Assembly: GCA_913064945.1 (NCBI GenBank)
Contig: CAJYAN010000001.1
Coordinates: 62,001 to 126,000, forward strand
Length of the DNA: 64,000 nt
Source: an uncultured Gammaproteobacteria bacterium
GTDB lineage: Bacteria; Pseudomonadota; Gammaproteobacteria; UBA6429; Thiohalophilaceae
Direction: 5' to 3'
Shown: positions 1 to 9,592 of the stretch, one piece after another
Position numbering within the stretch: position 1 is the stretch's first letter
How the letters are laid out: each line of letters begins with the position of its first letter
Position numbers and translations under genes: made by a program
Notes under the pieces: model-generated
Databases searched by the model: none
Told to the model about the DNA's origin: nothing
What the model saw: only the letters and a program-made list of their open reading frames with translations

Positions 1-65
1 GCCCGCCCTATGCGATTTTTGGAATTAATTCCTGTAAAACAAAACACCCGGAGTCCTGATAGAGT

Positions 66-674
66 ATGAGTGGCATGAGCTGGGATGAGCGTTATGCTGA
101 AACGGATTTTGCTTATGGTACGCAGCCAAATGGTTTTCTGCTTGAAGTCCTTGCGGAGATACCAAAGGGTAGGGTGTTGTGCCTTTGTGAAGGTGAAGGA
201 CGCAATGCCGTTTATCTGGCGGAGCAGGGTTATACCGTTACCGCGGTTGACGCTTCGAGCGTCGGTATGGCGAAGGCACAACGCCTGGCGACAGATCGAG
301 GCGTGAGTATTGAAACCATAGTTTCTGATCTGGGTGACTTTGTTATCCCAGCCAATACGTTTGATGCCGTCATCTCGATTTTTTGCCATATCCCCAAGCT
401 CCTGCGTGAAAAAGTCCATCAACAGGTCGTGCGGGGTTTGAAGAAAAATGGTGTATTGGTGCTGGAGGCCTATGTCCCCAGACAGCTGGAATTTGCCACC
501 GGAGGACCACCGACCGCAGAATTAATGATGGACCTGCAGAGTCTGAAGCTTGAGCTGCAAGGGCTTGAGCTGTTACATGCCGAAGAGAAGGTGCGTGACG
601 TGGTCGAAGGCAGGTATCACACCGGCCAGGGCGCAGTGGTGCAGATTGTCGCCAAAAAGTCGACGGCAGCCTGA
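66..674 (+). CDS. class I SAM-dependent methyltransferase (TehB-like)
   Basis: A 202-residue soluble protein with a Rossmann-type methyltransferase fold. Motif I is seen as LCLCEGEGRNAVYLA near residues 37–51 and the acidic end of strand beta2 as VTAVDASS near residue 58. The WDERYAETDFAYGTQPN start is typical of small TehB/UbiE-like methyltransferases. The substrate cannot be told from the sequence. An ATG at 66 sits 12 bases after a GGAG ribosome site; a second in-frame ATG at 75 is further away, so 66 is preferred. The stop overlaps the start of the next gene (TGATG), suggesting translational coupling. Confidence 0.85.
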   Translation: MSGMSWDERYAETDFAYGTQPNGFLLEVLAEIPKGRVLCLCEGEGRNAVYLAEQGYTVTAVDASSVGMAKAQRLATDRGVSIETIVSDLGDFVIPANTFDAVISIFCHIPKLLREKVHQQVVRGLKKNGVLVLEAYVPRQLEFATGGPPTAELMMDLQSLKLELQGLELLHAEEKVRDVVEGRYHTGQGAVVQIVAKKSTAA

Positions 675-2560
675 TGTTCCTCCAGCAGATGACGGCTGAA
701 AAATTCCGTACGTTTATGCGCTGGCTGACCGCTCTCCTGCTCTCCCTGTTCCTTGTTTATCCGGCGGGCGCGGCGAGTCTAAAGAATCAGTTACTCAATC
801 ATGCCTCCCCCTACCTGGCCATGCATGGACATGACCCCGTGCACTGGCAGGAATGGAATGCAGCGACGCTGGCGCGTGCCCGGCAAGAAAATAAAATGAT
901 CTATGTCTCCAGTGGTTACTTTTCCTGTCACTGGTGTCATGTGATGCAAAGAGAAAGTTACCGTGACCCCGTTATTGCCAAGCTCCTCAATGATAACTTT
1001 ATCCCGGTCAAGGTGGATCGGGAATTAAATTCTGCACTGGATGCCCGACTTATCGAATATGTCGAAAACACACAGGGATTTTCCGGCTGGCCCCTGAATG
1101 TCTTTATTACACCTGAGGGCTATCCCCTGGTGGGAATGGTCTATGTCCCACCGAAAAATTTTTTAAAAATTGTGACCAACCTTAAGCACGAGTGGCAAAA
1201 TAATCAGAAAGAATTAAAACAACTAGCGATTAATGTCAGCAGCGAAGTCAGCGGTGTTCAGGATATTCAGTCAACCCCGATTACCGCCGCACTTGTGAAG
1301 CAGAGTGAATCTGCACTTTTGCAGAAGGCCTTCAGCATGGCCGATGAGATGCAGGGGGGCTTCGGTGAGACCAGTAAGTTTCCTTCGGCCCCTCAGCTTA
1401 AAATTCTGCTAAAGGTGTACCAGCATAGTCGTGACGATCGTCTCTATCGGTTTCTCGTTCTGACTTTCGATCAAATGGCGAGCCAGGGATTGCGTGATCA
1501 TCTGGGGGGAGGCTTCTTTCGTTACGTGGTTGATCCTAATTGGCAGATCCCACACTTTGAAAAAATGCTCTATGACAACGCCCTGCTGGCCGCGCTGTAT
1601 CTACAGGCTGCGAAAGTACTGAAACATCCGCAGTACAGGGTAGTTGCCAGCGAGACACTGGATTTTATGCAGTCGCAGATGCGGTTAGCTTCTGGCGGTT
1701 TACTGACAAGTCTGTCTGCCATTGACGCCAAGGGAGTTGAGGGTGGTTATTATCTGTGGGATACAGATGAAATAAAAAAGATCCTGTCTAAAAAAGAATG
1801 GTCGTTGGTCAAAGTATACTGGGGCCTGCAAGGTGCTCCTGAGCTGGAACATGGCCATCACCTGGTAGAGGCCAACAGTGTGACGCAACTGGTACGTGAG
1901 ACCGGCTGGTCAAAACAGGACATTATCGGGCAGTTACAGAGCGCTAAAAAGAAACTATTGAAGCGTCGCCAGGGGCGTGGCTTACCGGAGGATCGAAAGG
2001 CGCTGGCCGCCTGGAATGGTCTGGCCCTGTCGGCCTATATTGCCGGTGCCAGGGAGGGCCTGATCGATATGACACAGGTGCGTCAGCTCAAGGACTATAT
2101 TGCAACAAACTTGTGGGATGGAAAAACGCTCTATCGGATGACGTCATCGGCAAAATATTCTGTCCCCGGTGATCTGGAAGACTACGCCTATGTTAGTCAG
2201 GCCCTGTTGGCGTGGGCCATCTGGCAAGGAGATGATCAAGACTGGCAGCGAGTGCAGACGCTGGTCGAACAGGCCTGGCATAAGTTTTATAGTAAACAGG
2301 GCTGGAAGCGATCAGAAACCAGTCTGCTCAAATATCACGAGGCGCAGACGTTAATAAGTGATGGCCCCATGCCATCACCCGCAGCGGTGCTGATTAAGAC
2401 CAGTCTTGCCCTGGCGCACTATCGCCACGATAAGGCCTTACAGGTGCAGGCGAAGGCGGCATTAAGTCTTGAGCATGAACAGTTGGTGGAAAATATCTAC
2501 TGGTACGCGAGTTACATGGATGCGTTGTATACTCAGCAGCAGTTCGCAGATTTAAAATAG
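674..2560 (+). CDS. secreted DUF255 / YyaL-type thioredoxin-fold protein
   Basis: A 628-residue protein of the DUF255 (YyaL / SPATA20-like) family. The N-terminus has a hydrophobic stretch ending in PAGAA (residues 15–33) that looks like a signal peptide, unusual for a family that is often cytoplasmic. The thioredoxin-like domain (about residues 35–190) carries CHWCHVM in place of the usual CxxC region, followed by an (alpha/alpha) barrel region with the FEKMLYDNALL motif near residue 296. The biochemical role of the family is unsettled. The gene overlaps the previous stop by one base. Its 3' end overlaps the convergent neighbour by 9 bp. Alternative starts exist at codons 6 and 15. Confidence 0.85.
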   Translation: MFLQQMTAEKFRTFMRWLTALLLSLFLVYPAGAASLKNQLLNHASPYLAMHGHDPVHWQEWNAATLARARQENKMIYVSSGYFSCHWCHVMQRESYRDPVIAKLLNDNFIPVKVDRELNSALDARLIEYVENTQGFSGWPLNVFITPEGYPLVGMVYVPPKNFLKIVTNLKHEWQNNQKELKQLAINVSSEVSGVQDIQSTPITAALVKQSESALLQKAFSMADEMQGGFGETSKFPSAPQLKILLKVYQHSRDDRLYRFLVLTFDQMASQGLRDHLGGGFFRYVVDPNWQIPHFEKMLYDNALLAALYLQAAKVLKHPQYRVVASETLDFMQSQMRLASGGLLTSLSAIDAKGVEGGYYLWDTDEIKKILSKKEWSLVKVYWGLQGAPELEHGHHLVEANSVTQLVRETGWSKQDIIGQLQSAKKKLLKRRQGRGLPEDRKALAAWNGLALSAYIAGAREGLIDMTQVRQLKDYIATNLWDGKTLYRMTSSAKYSVPGDLEDYAYVSQALLAWAIWQGDDQDWQRVQTLVEQAWHKFYSKQGWKRSETSLLKYHEAQTLISDGPMPSPAAVLIKTSLALAHYRHDKALQVQAKAALSLEHEQLVENIYWYASYMDALYTQQQFADLK

Positions 2561-4261
2561 TAGTTCTGGTGGACGTTGCATAATTTCAAATTCAAACTGG
2601 GCAAAGTCACGCGTCGCTAATCGCATGTTTGTCAGCCTGACATAAAACATGCGTTGTTTCATATTGATGGCCATGATGGTATTAATATCAAAAATTAATG
2701 CGGGTAATATCAAGCAGCGTGATTGTTTCAATGACACCTGACGCGGGATCATCAAGCCACGATAATATTCTGTACCTGCCCCGGTGCCGTTGACGGCCTT
2801 AATGCCGACTGGTACCGCGCCATTGGCAATATTCATCACGCCCAGTTGCAGCGAGCCATCGCCTTCGAGAGAGGGTTGGGTGCGTAACCAGCGAACGACA
2901 CCCAGCTGCCAGCGTACATGACGTTTATGGCTGGAACGATAAGCGGCAATCTGCCCTACCTTGGCGTGTCGTGGCGCACAGTGGTCGGTACAGGATAGGG
3001 CGATGCCAACCGGACTGATATTGCGCTGCCACCACGGATTGAGTGAAAAGGCCTGCTGGGCATGATGGCGATCGATTTCCAGGGCCTCGCGGTAGGCGAT
3101 GCTAAATGGCGTCGAGGTATCTTGCGGATGTAACTTTTCCTGGCTGTCTTTACGTAGTTTGAGCTCATCCATTTGCGGGCTAAACAAGGCACGGTCTGTC
3201 AGGTAGTAATGACAGGCATTCAATCCCAGAGCGACTTGAACGGAACCTTCGAGTGGAAATCGTTTGCTGCGTCTAACCAGTCGGGCATTGAGGGCATCAC
3301 CGAGACGCAATAACATGTCACGGTCGCCGCGTTCGATCAATGTTGCACCGTCTAATGATATCTCCTGCATATTCTGCCGCAAAATTTTCTGCAAATACTT
3401 ATCCAGTTGTGTCGACGCCTCGCTGATGTCGATCAAGATCCCCTGCTGCGGTGTATAGTCTATGTCCAGAGGAATATATTGAGGAGGGAGATCAGAGGCC
3501 TGGTCAATAATGTATTCACCCTGTGGTGAAGCGCCACCAAGGCGGTGAAATTCACAGTCGCTGGCCCAGCGTGCAATCAATTGATAAGTATTTTCTACCT
3601 CGGATTCCAGCAGGTGGTAGGGTTCGGTGAGCCGCAGCAGGACAATGCATTTGTATGCGAGTTCGATCGTATGCGGTATCGGTAACGGAGTATCAGGGTC
3701 AGTATCATCGATAGGTTGATCATGCAGGTGATGTTCTTCGGCGTAACGATAAAGCTGGTGTAGCTCGTGCCAGATATTTTCGATCTCGGGTTGATACAGG
3801 GCATAGCGTGATACGAGTTGTCTCGCGAGATACTTGGTTGCCAGATAAATGGACTCCTGCAGTATCCAGGGGGCAATTTTTTTACTACCCCCCTGCAGGT
3901 CAATTTCTGTAATAATTAGTTTATAGGCGACTGCCTGTGCGTCGAGCAATTGCTGTAGAGTCTGCGAGATTTGTAACTGGTGGCGGTTCAGCGGGATCGC
4001 GGTATTTTTCAAGCTTTGCCGCAGTTCGGTCGATAATTGTTTGCTCAGGGGCTGAAGTTCTTGGAGCCATTGAAAGCGCTCTTTGGCTGAATAATCGGCA
4101 TTATTCATGGCATGCAACTGTAATAATAGCTGGTTGGCCGCCGCCAGATGATTGGCCATGGGGAGTTTTTCTATCCACTGGCGTAACTGTTTACTACGCG
4201 TAAAGGGCTTACGCTGTTTAGTCGCATGTGAACCGGGCGGGCGAAAAGAAGGCAGAGGCAT
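2552..4261 (-). CDS. conserved hypothetical protein, PilZ-like (possible c-di-GMP receptor)
   Basis: A 569-residue protein without signal peptide or membrane segment. The long N-terminal part is alpha-helical and rich in Gln and Leu. The C-terminal third contains RRSKR (an RxxxR pattern) near residue 340 and, further on, an NIANGA segment that weakly recalls the D/NxSxxG motif of PilZ domains. The overall layout resembles the FimW-type PilZ proteins of pseudomonads, but I infer this from pattern only. Two c-di-GMP enzymes are encoded elsewhere in the window, which would fit a receptor role. It may equally be an unrelated helical-repeat protein. No convincing ribosome site is seen at the chosen ATG; codon 35 is another possible start. 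Confidence 0.6.
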   Translation of the reverse strand: MPLPSFRPPGSHATKQRKPFTRSKQLRQWIEKLPMANHLAAANQLLLQLHAMNNADYSAKERFQWLQELQPLSKQLSTELRQSLKNTAIPLNRHQLQISQTLQQLLDAQAVAYKLIITEIDLQGGSKKIAPWILQESIYLATKYLARQLVSRYALYQPEIENIWHELHQLYRYAEEHHLHDQPIDDTDPDTPLPIPHTIELAYKCIVLLRLTEPYHLLESEVENTYQLIARWASDCEFHRLGGASPQGEYIIDQASDLPPQYIPLDIDYTPQQGILIDISEASTQLDKYLQKILRQNMQEISLDGATLIERGDRDMLLRLGDALNARLVRRSKRFPLEGSVQVALGLNACHYYLTDRALFSPQMDELKLRKDSQEKLHPQDTSTPFSIAYREALEIDRHHAQQAFSLNPWWQRNISPVGIALSCTDHCAPRHAKVGQIAAYRSSHKRHVRWQLGVVRWLRTQPSLEGDGSLQLGVMNIANGAVPVGIKAVNGTGAGTEYYRGLMIPRQVSLKQSRCLILPALIFDINTIMAINMKQRMFYVRLTNMRLATRDFAQFEFEIMQRPPELLF

Positions 4262-4475
4262 AGCGGTATCGTACCAAAATCAAGACCTTATCACTAAGAA
4301 ATATCGAGCCTGGCAGGTCTGTAGCGCAGGGTATGGTTGAAAAGTTTTTTGTTGGAGAGCCTGTTTTTGTAAAGAAATAATGGAAATCAACGGGGACATT
4401 ATTTATAACTGGTGCTGGGAAATCCCCCGGCCATAAGATAATCATAATATACTAACAGAAGGTGGAGTGCAGTCC

Positions 4476-5318
4476 ATGATGAAAAAACAGGTATGTAAAT
4501 CGTTCATGGTATTGGTCGGAGTTTTGTTATCGCTGGGCTGGGGACTGGTTCAGGCTGAGGGTTTGGTTCTGACATCGCCGCCGCGTGAGTCTCCGGCGGC
4601 AGGTGAGAAATTGTATGGCCCCCTGGCCAAGGCACTAACCGGGTTGCTCGGGGTGACGGTAACCTATAAACATCCGGGTAACTGGTTAACGTATCAGCGC
4701 GAAATGCGAAACGATGCCTACGACATTGTCTTCGATGGGCCGCAGTTTATCGCCTGGCGTCAGGCGCATCTCAAAAATGAGGCAGTAGTAAAATTACAGG
4801 GGAGCCTGGAGTTTTTTCTGGTGTCGCACGTTGATGATAAAAGCGTGAATACCCTGGATGATTTGATCGGCAAACGAATTTGCGGTATTCCGCCGCCGAA
4901 TCTTGCAACCTTGACCGTTCTGGATAAATTCAGAAACCCGGTACGCCAACCGCTGATAAAGGGTGTCAAAGGGGGCATGCTAGGTGTGGCCAAGGCCTTC
5001 AAGGCGGGGCTGTGTCAGGCGGCCGTCTTTCGCGATACCTTTTATAAGAAAAAGCTCACGGATGCGGACCGCGCGACGATGAAGGTGCTGTATCAGAGCA
5101 AGCCGATACCGAATCAGGGCATTTCGGTGAGTCAGCGTATTAGTTCTGCGGATCGAAACAAGATTCGAGATTTTATCATGACCCCGGCGGGGATTAAGGT
5201 GACCGCTGCTATTGTCAAACGCTTTGGTGGTAAATTGGTAAAATCGTTCGTACCGACCAGTCGTACCGAATATGAAGGCTATAACAACTTGCTGGAAGGT
5301 GTTATTTTTGGCTGGTAA
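4476..5318 (+). CDS. PhnD-like periplasmic phosphate/phosphonate-type binding protein
   Basis: A 280-residue secreted substrate-binding protein. The signal peptide runs from MMKKQ to about VQAEG. The mature part has the PhnD/PtxB-type layout: SPPRESPAAGEKLYGPLAKAL at the start, YDIVFDGPQFIAWRQ near residue 85, and the LIGKRICGIPPPNLATL hinge near residue 135. No permease or ATPase gene lies next to it, so it may act as a free sensor or feed a distant transporter rather than phosphonate uptake. The start is set at ATG 4476, nine bases after the GAAGGTGGAG ribosome site; an in-frame GTG at 4467 overlaps that site and is unlikely. Confidence 0.8.
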   Translation: MMKKQVCKSFMVLVGVLLSLGWGLVQAEGLVLTSPPRESPAAGEKLYGPLAKALTGLLGVTVTYKHPGNWLTYQREMRNDAYDIVFDGPQFIAWRQAHLKNEAVVKLQGSLEFFLVSHVDDKSVNTLDDLIGKRICGIPPPNLATLTVLDKFRNPVRQPLIKGVKGGMLGVAKAFKAGLCQAAVFRDTFYKKKLTDADRATMKVLYQSKPIPNQGISVSQRISSADRNKIRDFIMTPAGIKVTAAIVKRFGGKLVKSFVPTSRTEYEGYNNLLEGVIFGW

Positions 5319-5356
5319 TGATTAGCCGGCTCGGTTAAAGCCATTTTCTAGCAAAA

Positions 5357-5385
5357 GAAAACGCCCCTGACGGGGCGTTTTTTAT
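5357..5385. terminator. bidirectional intrinsic terminator
   Basis: A perfect 7-bp GC stem (ACGCCCC / GGGGCGT) with a 4-base loop is flanked by A-rich sequence on the left and a run of T on the right. It can end transcription of the PhnD-like gene from the left and of rpoH from the right. Confidence 0.9.
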
Positions 5386-5414
5386 TGTGGCCGCTACTGG
5401 ATGCGGGTGAGGCC

Positions 5415-6260
5415 TTACATCAGTGCCTGCTTGAGTTTTTTCATGGCATTATTTTCCAGTTGGCGAATACGTTCTGCCGATATCTGATATTTATCCGCCA
5501 GGTCCTGCAGGGTGCTTTTGTTGTCGCTCAACCAGCGCTGTTCCATGATGTCACGACTGCGCTCATCTAATGTACGGATGGCCGCATGCAGACGTTCATT
5601 TTGTGCGCTGGCCCAGTTATCCGCCTCGAGTAACTGCGAGGGTTCATACCGACTATCCTGCAGGTAGGCCGCCGGTGCAGGGGCGTGATCATCATCGTCA
5701 CTGTCCTGGGCCTCGAAGGCAATATCATGTCCGGTCAGGCGCGATTCCATTTCCCGGACATCGACCTCGGAGACCCCCAGGTCTTTGGCCACTGCCTGGG
5801 TTTCGTCATGCGTAAACCAGCCAAGACGATTCTTGGAGCTACGTAGATTAAAAAACAGTTTGCGTTGCGCCTTGGTAGTGGCGACTTTCACGATACGCCA
5901 GTTACGCAGGACGAACTCATGTATTTCGGCGCGTATCCAGTAGACCGCAAATGAGACCAGACGTACACCGACGCTGGGGTCAAAGCGTTTGACGGCCTTC
6001 ATGAGGCCAATGCTACCTTCCTGGATCAGGTCAGCCTGTGACAGGCCATAACCACTGTAGCTGCGCGCAATGTGGGCAACAAACCTCAGGTGCGACAGGA
6101 TCAGGTGTCGAGCCGCCTCCAGGTCGTTGTGTTCTTTCAGACGGGTGGCCAGCTTAAATTCCTCTTCCGCGCTAAGCATTGGAATACGGCTGACGGCCTG
6201 GGTATAACTCTCCAGACTACCTGTCGGAATGCTAAGTTGCAGATCAAAGCCTTTGGTCAT
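5415..6260 (-). CDS. rpoH: RNA polymerase heat-shock sigma factor sigma-32
   Basis: A 281-residue sigma-70 family protein of RpoH length. Region 2 is seen as [19 protein letters not shown], followed by [20 protein letters not shown]. The RpoH box QRKLFFNLR near residue 133 distinguishes it from RpoD and RpoS. Region 4.2 ends with [18 protein letters not shown]. The ATG follows an AGGTGG ribosome site. A CIRCE-type inverted repeat lies 36–62 bp upstream of the start codon, suggesting direct repression by HrcA. The gene leads the conserved rpoH–ftsX–ftsE–ftsY neighbourhood of Gammaproteobacteria, here interrupted by a diguanylate cyclase gene. Confidence 0.97.
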   Translation of the reverse strand: MTKGFDLQLSIPTGSLESYTQAVSRIPMLSAEEEFKLATRLKEHNDLEAARHLILSHLRFVAHIARSYSGYGLSQADLIQEGSIGLMKAVKRFDPSVGVRLVSFAVYWIRAEIHEFVLRNWRIVKVATTKAQRKLFFNLRSSKNRLGWFTHDETQAVAKDLGVSEVDVREMESRLTGHDIAFEAQDSDDDDHAPAPAAYLQDSRYEPSQLLEADNWASAQNERLHAAIRTLDERSRDIMEQRWLSDNKSTLQDLADKYQISAERIRQLENNAMKKLKQALM

Positions 6261-6295
6261 AATGGTTCCACCTCTAATTTAAGCGTGCCCTAATA

Positions 6296-6322
6296 TTAGC
6301 ACTCGAAACGTTGGAGTGCCAA
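6296..6322 (-). promoter_or_regulatory. CIRCE operator (HrcA site) upstream of rpoH
   Basis: Read on the minus strand, the left arm is TTGGCACTC, the spacer is exactly 9 bases and the right arm is GAGTGCTAA. The consensus is TTAGCACTC–N9–GAGTGCTAA, so only one of 18 arm positions differs. It sits just upstream of rpoH and most likely overlaps its promoter or leader. Confidence 0.88.
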
Positions 6323-6376
6323 GTGCTGGAAAAGTTCAGCCGTAATATGGGGCTTAATTACTGATATAAATTAGGG

Positions 6377-7759
6377 TTAAGTGGTGGTGCTGGCCTGTCC
6401 GCTGGTCGAGCTGCCGTGCCACGGAGACTCTGTGGGGCCTTCCTCGGTGTAGACATAGACCCGGTTGCGACCGTTTTCCTTGGCGGCGTACAGGGCCTTG
6501 TCGGCCAGCGACATAAAGCGGGTCAGGGTGAGTCTGGGGTGATCCAGGCTACTGACCAGGCCGATACTGATGGTGATATCGATATTGGAAGGCCGTAGGT
6601 GTTCGATTTCGTAGCGTAGTGTCTCCGCTCGCGCCAGGGCCTTTTCGGCCGGACAATTGGCAAGCAGGACGCAGAATTCCTCGCCGCCAAAACGGACCAC
6701 CATGGCGTCGGCAAAGCTGCTATTGAGCTTGTCGCCCAGTTCTGCGAGTACATGGTCGCCGGTGATGTGACCCAGGGTGTCATTAATGCGCTTGAAATGA
6801 TCGATATCGATCAGCATGGCCCATACAGGCTGGTGCTGACTATCTTTGAGGTAATCTTCGCCATTATCGACCAGATAGCGTTTGCTGCGCACACCGGTCA
6901 GGCTATCTGTTGCAGCAATCCAGCGCATGGTTTCCGTCTGTTGCTTGAGGGCATCGTACTGGTGCTTGATCAGCATCAGGGCGCGGACCCGCGCCATCAT
7001 GACTTCTTCAATAATAGGCTTGGTGACAAAGTCATTGGCACCGGCGTGAAAGACTTCGATCTGGGTTTGCTGGTCGTCCGAGCTGGTCAGGACTAACACC
7101 GGTAGTTCCTGCTGAGTGTAGTGTAGCTTGGCCCGCATGGCGTGCAGCAGGTCGCCGCCGGTCATATCGCCCAGGAGGTAAAAATCGGTTATGACCAGAT
7201 CGATATTATCCAGACTATTGGCCTCGCGGTCATTGGCCTCCAGCAATTTATAGGCATCCTCGGCATTGGTCTTATGCGTCACCTTGAGCCCGTGCTTTTC
7301 GAGAATTTTACAGGTGACGGCGGCGGCCGTGGCGCTATCTTCGACAAACAGGATGTGGCCCGAGAGTCCGGAATTACGCTGAACAAAGGCCATAATGAAG
7401 CTGCCAAAGGCCTTATAGCCTAACGATTTGTCAAAATAGTCGGTGACCCCGGCGGCAAAACCCTCCCGCAGCAGGCGGGCATCGGCATCGCCGGACACCA
7501 CAATCACCGGCGTATAGTGATGGGTCTTGGAGCTGCGTACCGTGCGACTGAGCGCCAGGCCATCCATATCCGGTAGCATTAACGAAGTGGTAATCAGGTC
7601 GAACTTATCTTTGTCGAGCAGCGCCAGACCCTGTTGGCCGTTTTCCACCGCGACGACCTCGACATCATGGATTTCTTCGCGCAGCGTGCGCATCAGTAAG
7701 GCACGGGTTACTGACGAACCGTCGACGATCAGAATCCGGGTGATACGATTGTTAAACAT
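6377..7759 (-). CDS. PleD-like response regulator: REC–REC–GGDEF diguanylate cyclase
   Basis: A 460-residue cytoplasmic protein with two receiver domains (about 1–125 and 135–270) and a C-terminal GGDEF domain with an intact FGGEEF active-site loop near residue 388, so it should make c-di-GMP. The first receiver appears degenerate: the acidic pair reads VDGSS, and the usual phospho-acceptor position in DLITTSLMLP is Ser. The second receiver keeps EDS, the acceptor Asp in ITDFYLL and the Lys in VTKPI. No RxxD inhibitory site is seen ahead of GGEEF. A likely ribosome site (AAAGGG) precedes the ATG. It lies between rpoH and ftsX on the same strand. Confidence 0.92.
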   Translation of the reverse strand: MFNNRITRILIVDGSSVTRALLMRTLREEIHDVEVVAVENGQQGLALLDKDKFDLITTSLMLPDMDGLALSRTVRSSKTHHYTPVIVVSGDADARLLREGFAAGVTDYFDKSLGYKAFGSFIMAFVQRNSGLSGHILFVEDSATAAAVTCKILEKHGLKVTHKTNAEDAYKLLEANDREANSLDNIDLVITDFYLLGDMTGGDLLHAMRAKLHYTQQELPVLVLTSSDDQQTQIEVFHAGANDFVTKPIIEEVMMARVRALMLIKHQYDALKQQTETMRWIAATDSLTGVRSKRYLVDNGEDYLKDSQHQPVWAMLIDIDHFKRINDTLGHITGDHVLAELGDKLNSSFADAMVVRFGGEEFCVLLANCPAEKALARAETLRYEIEHLRPSNIDITISIGLVSSLDHPRLTLTRFMSLADKALYAAKENGRNRVYVYTEEGPTESPWHGSSTSGQASTTT

Positions 7760-7833
7760 GGGCCCTTTTACTTTGCTAAATAATGGAAATTGAATTAATT
7801 GTTATTATGAATACCAGTGTAACGGAAGTTGAC

Positions 7834-8820
7834 TCAGGTGGGTTCGATTTCACGCAGGTGTTTACCTACGGCCAGCCAGGAGCCCAGTAAGCCCAGGAGC
7901 GTACTTGCCATTAACAGGTTAACTATCGACCCCAGGCCCAGGTAACTTAACTTAAATGGGCTCTGATATAAGGCCGCGAGCTGGCCGACAGGGCCACTGA
8001 TAATGAGCAGTGCCACGGTAATGGCGATGACCGCGATAATGCCGCCCAGCAGCCCATACCAGACACCACTATAAAGAAAGGGGCGCCGGATGAAGGCGTC
8101 GGTACCCCCGATGAGCTTGATGACGACAATCTCGGCGCGCCGACTCTGGATCGCCAGGCGGATGGTGTTGCCAACCACCAGTAATACGGCCAGGCCCAAC
8201 AGGGCGGCAAGGATAACCACACCCTGGCGCACGATCGCCATAATGGCGTAGAGGCGCTTAATCCACTGCATGTCCAGCTGGGCAATATCGACCTCCGGAT
8301 AGGCCTTGAGCTTTGCCAGCAGCAAGCTGGTACTGGCCGGCGAGCGTGCCTTGTTGTTTGGCTGGATGACGAGGACGGCGGGCAGGGGGTTGTCCTGTAA
8401 TGCCTTCAGGGCATCGCCAAACCCGGATAGGGCCTTGAATTCGTTGAGGGCCTGCTGGCGACTGATGTAGTGCACGTCTTCGACTTCACCGAGTTTACGC
8501 AGACGATTGGCCAGGGTACGTGCCTGAAAGTCGGTCGTATCGGTTTTCAGGAACAGGGATATCTGCGTTGCCCCCTGCCAGCCACCGCTGAGTTGCTGAG
8601 CATTATCCAGCAAGACATGTAGTCCCGTAGGCAGGGCCAGGGCAATCCCGATTACGGCGGCGGTCATGAACGTGGCCACCGGGGTCCGACTCAGTTGTCC
8701 CAGGCTGGAGACCAGTACCTGGGCGTGGCGTAGCAAATAGGTCTTAACCGCCATGGACAGGCCATGCTGCCGGCCACTAATGGCCTCACGTCTGGGGAGG
8801 GGTTTGTTGCGGCGGAACAT
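7834..8820 (-). CDS. ftsX: cell division protein FtsX
   Basis: A 328-residue inner-membrane protein with the four-TM FtsX/MacB-like layout: one TM near residues 45–65, a periplasmic domain (about 70–195), then three TMs in the C-terminal part. With FtsE it forms an ABC-like complex that controls periplasmic peptidoglycan hydrolases at the septum. The start follows the ftsE stop by one base, so the two are translated together. The N-terminal basic extension (MFRRNKPLPRREA) is common in gammaproteobacterial FtsX. Confidence 0.95.
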   Translation of the reverse strand: MFRRNKPLPRREAISGRQHGLSMAVKTYLLRHAQVLVSSLGQLSRTPVATFMTAAVIGIALALPTGLHVLLDNAQQLSGGWQGATQISLFLKTDTTDFQARTLANRLRKLGEVEDVHYISRQQALNEFKALSGFGDALKALQDNPLPAVLVIQPNNKARSPASTSLLLAKLKAYPEVDIAQLDMQWIKRLYAIMAIVRQGVVILAALLGLAVLLVVGNTIRLAIQSRRAEIVVIKLIGGTDAFIRRPFLYSGVWYGLLGGIIAVIAITVALLIISGPVGQLAALYQSPFKLSYLGLGSIVNLLMASTLLGLLGSWLAVGKHLREIEPT

Positions 8821-8821
8821 A

Positions 8822-9487
8822 CTACGCCTCGCCGCCCTGAATGAGACGCCCCTGTTCCAGTACCAGGCGTCGATTCGACATGCGCTTGATCAGGTCAAGG
8901 TCATGGGTAGCGACCAGTACGGTGACGCCGACCTGGCTAAACTGCTCGAATATTTGCATGATCTCCCAGGACAGGTCGGGGTCGAGATTCCCGGTCGGCT
9001 CATCTGCCAATAACAGTGGCGGTTTGTTGACCACGGCGCGGGCAATGCCCACGCGTTGCTGTTCGCCACCCGAGAGGGTAATGGGATAACTTTTTTCCTT
9101 GTTCAGCAGGCTGACCTTATCCAGCGCCGCACGCACGCGACGTGCAATTTCGTTACTGGGGACCCCGGCGATGACCAGCGGCAGCGCGACATTGTCAAAC
9201 ACCGTGCGATCAAACAATAGCTGGTGATCCTGAAAAATGATGCCAATATTGCGCCGGTGATATGGGATCCGCCGTCGTGGCAGTTTGCTGAGATTTTGTC
9301 CATTGATAATGACCTGGCCACGACTGCTGCGCTCGATCAGGGTAACCAGTTTTAACAGGGTACTTTTACCGGCACCGGAGTGGCCGGTGAGGAAGGCCAT
9401 TTCTCCAGGCAATAGATGAAAATTGACGTTCGACAGGGCTTCCTGGCCGCCGGGGTAACGCTTGCTGACATCTGAAAATCTGATCAT
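8822..9487 (-). CDS. ftsE: cell division ATP-binding protein FtsE
   Basis: A 221-residue ABC ATPase. Walker A is GHSGAGKST near residue 35, the signature is [14 protein letters not shown] and Walker B is [13 protein letters not shown], followed by the H-loop in VATHDLDL. It pairs with FtsX immediately downstream and follows ftsY on the same strand, as in other Gammaproteobacteria. Confidence 0.97.
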   Translation of the reverse strand: MIRFSDVSKRYPGGQEALSNVNFHLLPGEMAFLTGHSGAGKSTLLKLVTLIERSSRGQVIINGQNLSKLPRRRIPYHRRNIGIIFQDHQLLFDRTVFDNVALPLVIAGVPSNEIARRVRAALDKVSLLNKEKSYPITLSGGEQQRVGIARAVVNKPPLLLADEPTGNLDPDLSWEIMQIFEQFSQVGVTVLVATHDLDLIKRMSNRRLVLEQGRLIQGGEA

Positions 9488-9592
9488 AGAGATAGCGATT
9501 GTGTTCTATTTGTTTTTTTTACGACAGAAGGTCGACCGAGCGAAAGATAGTGTCTCTGTGTTCGGCTGTCATCCTTGCCGCGCAATCTAAGC

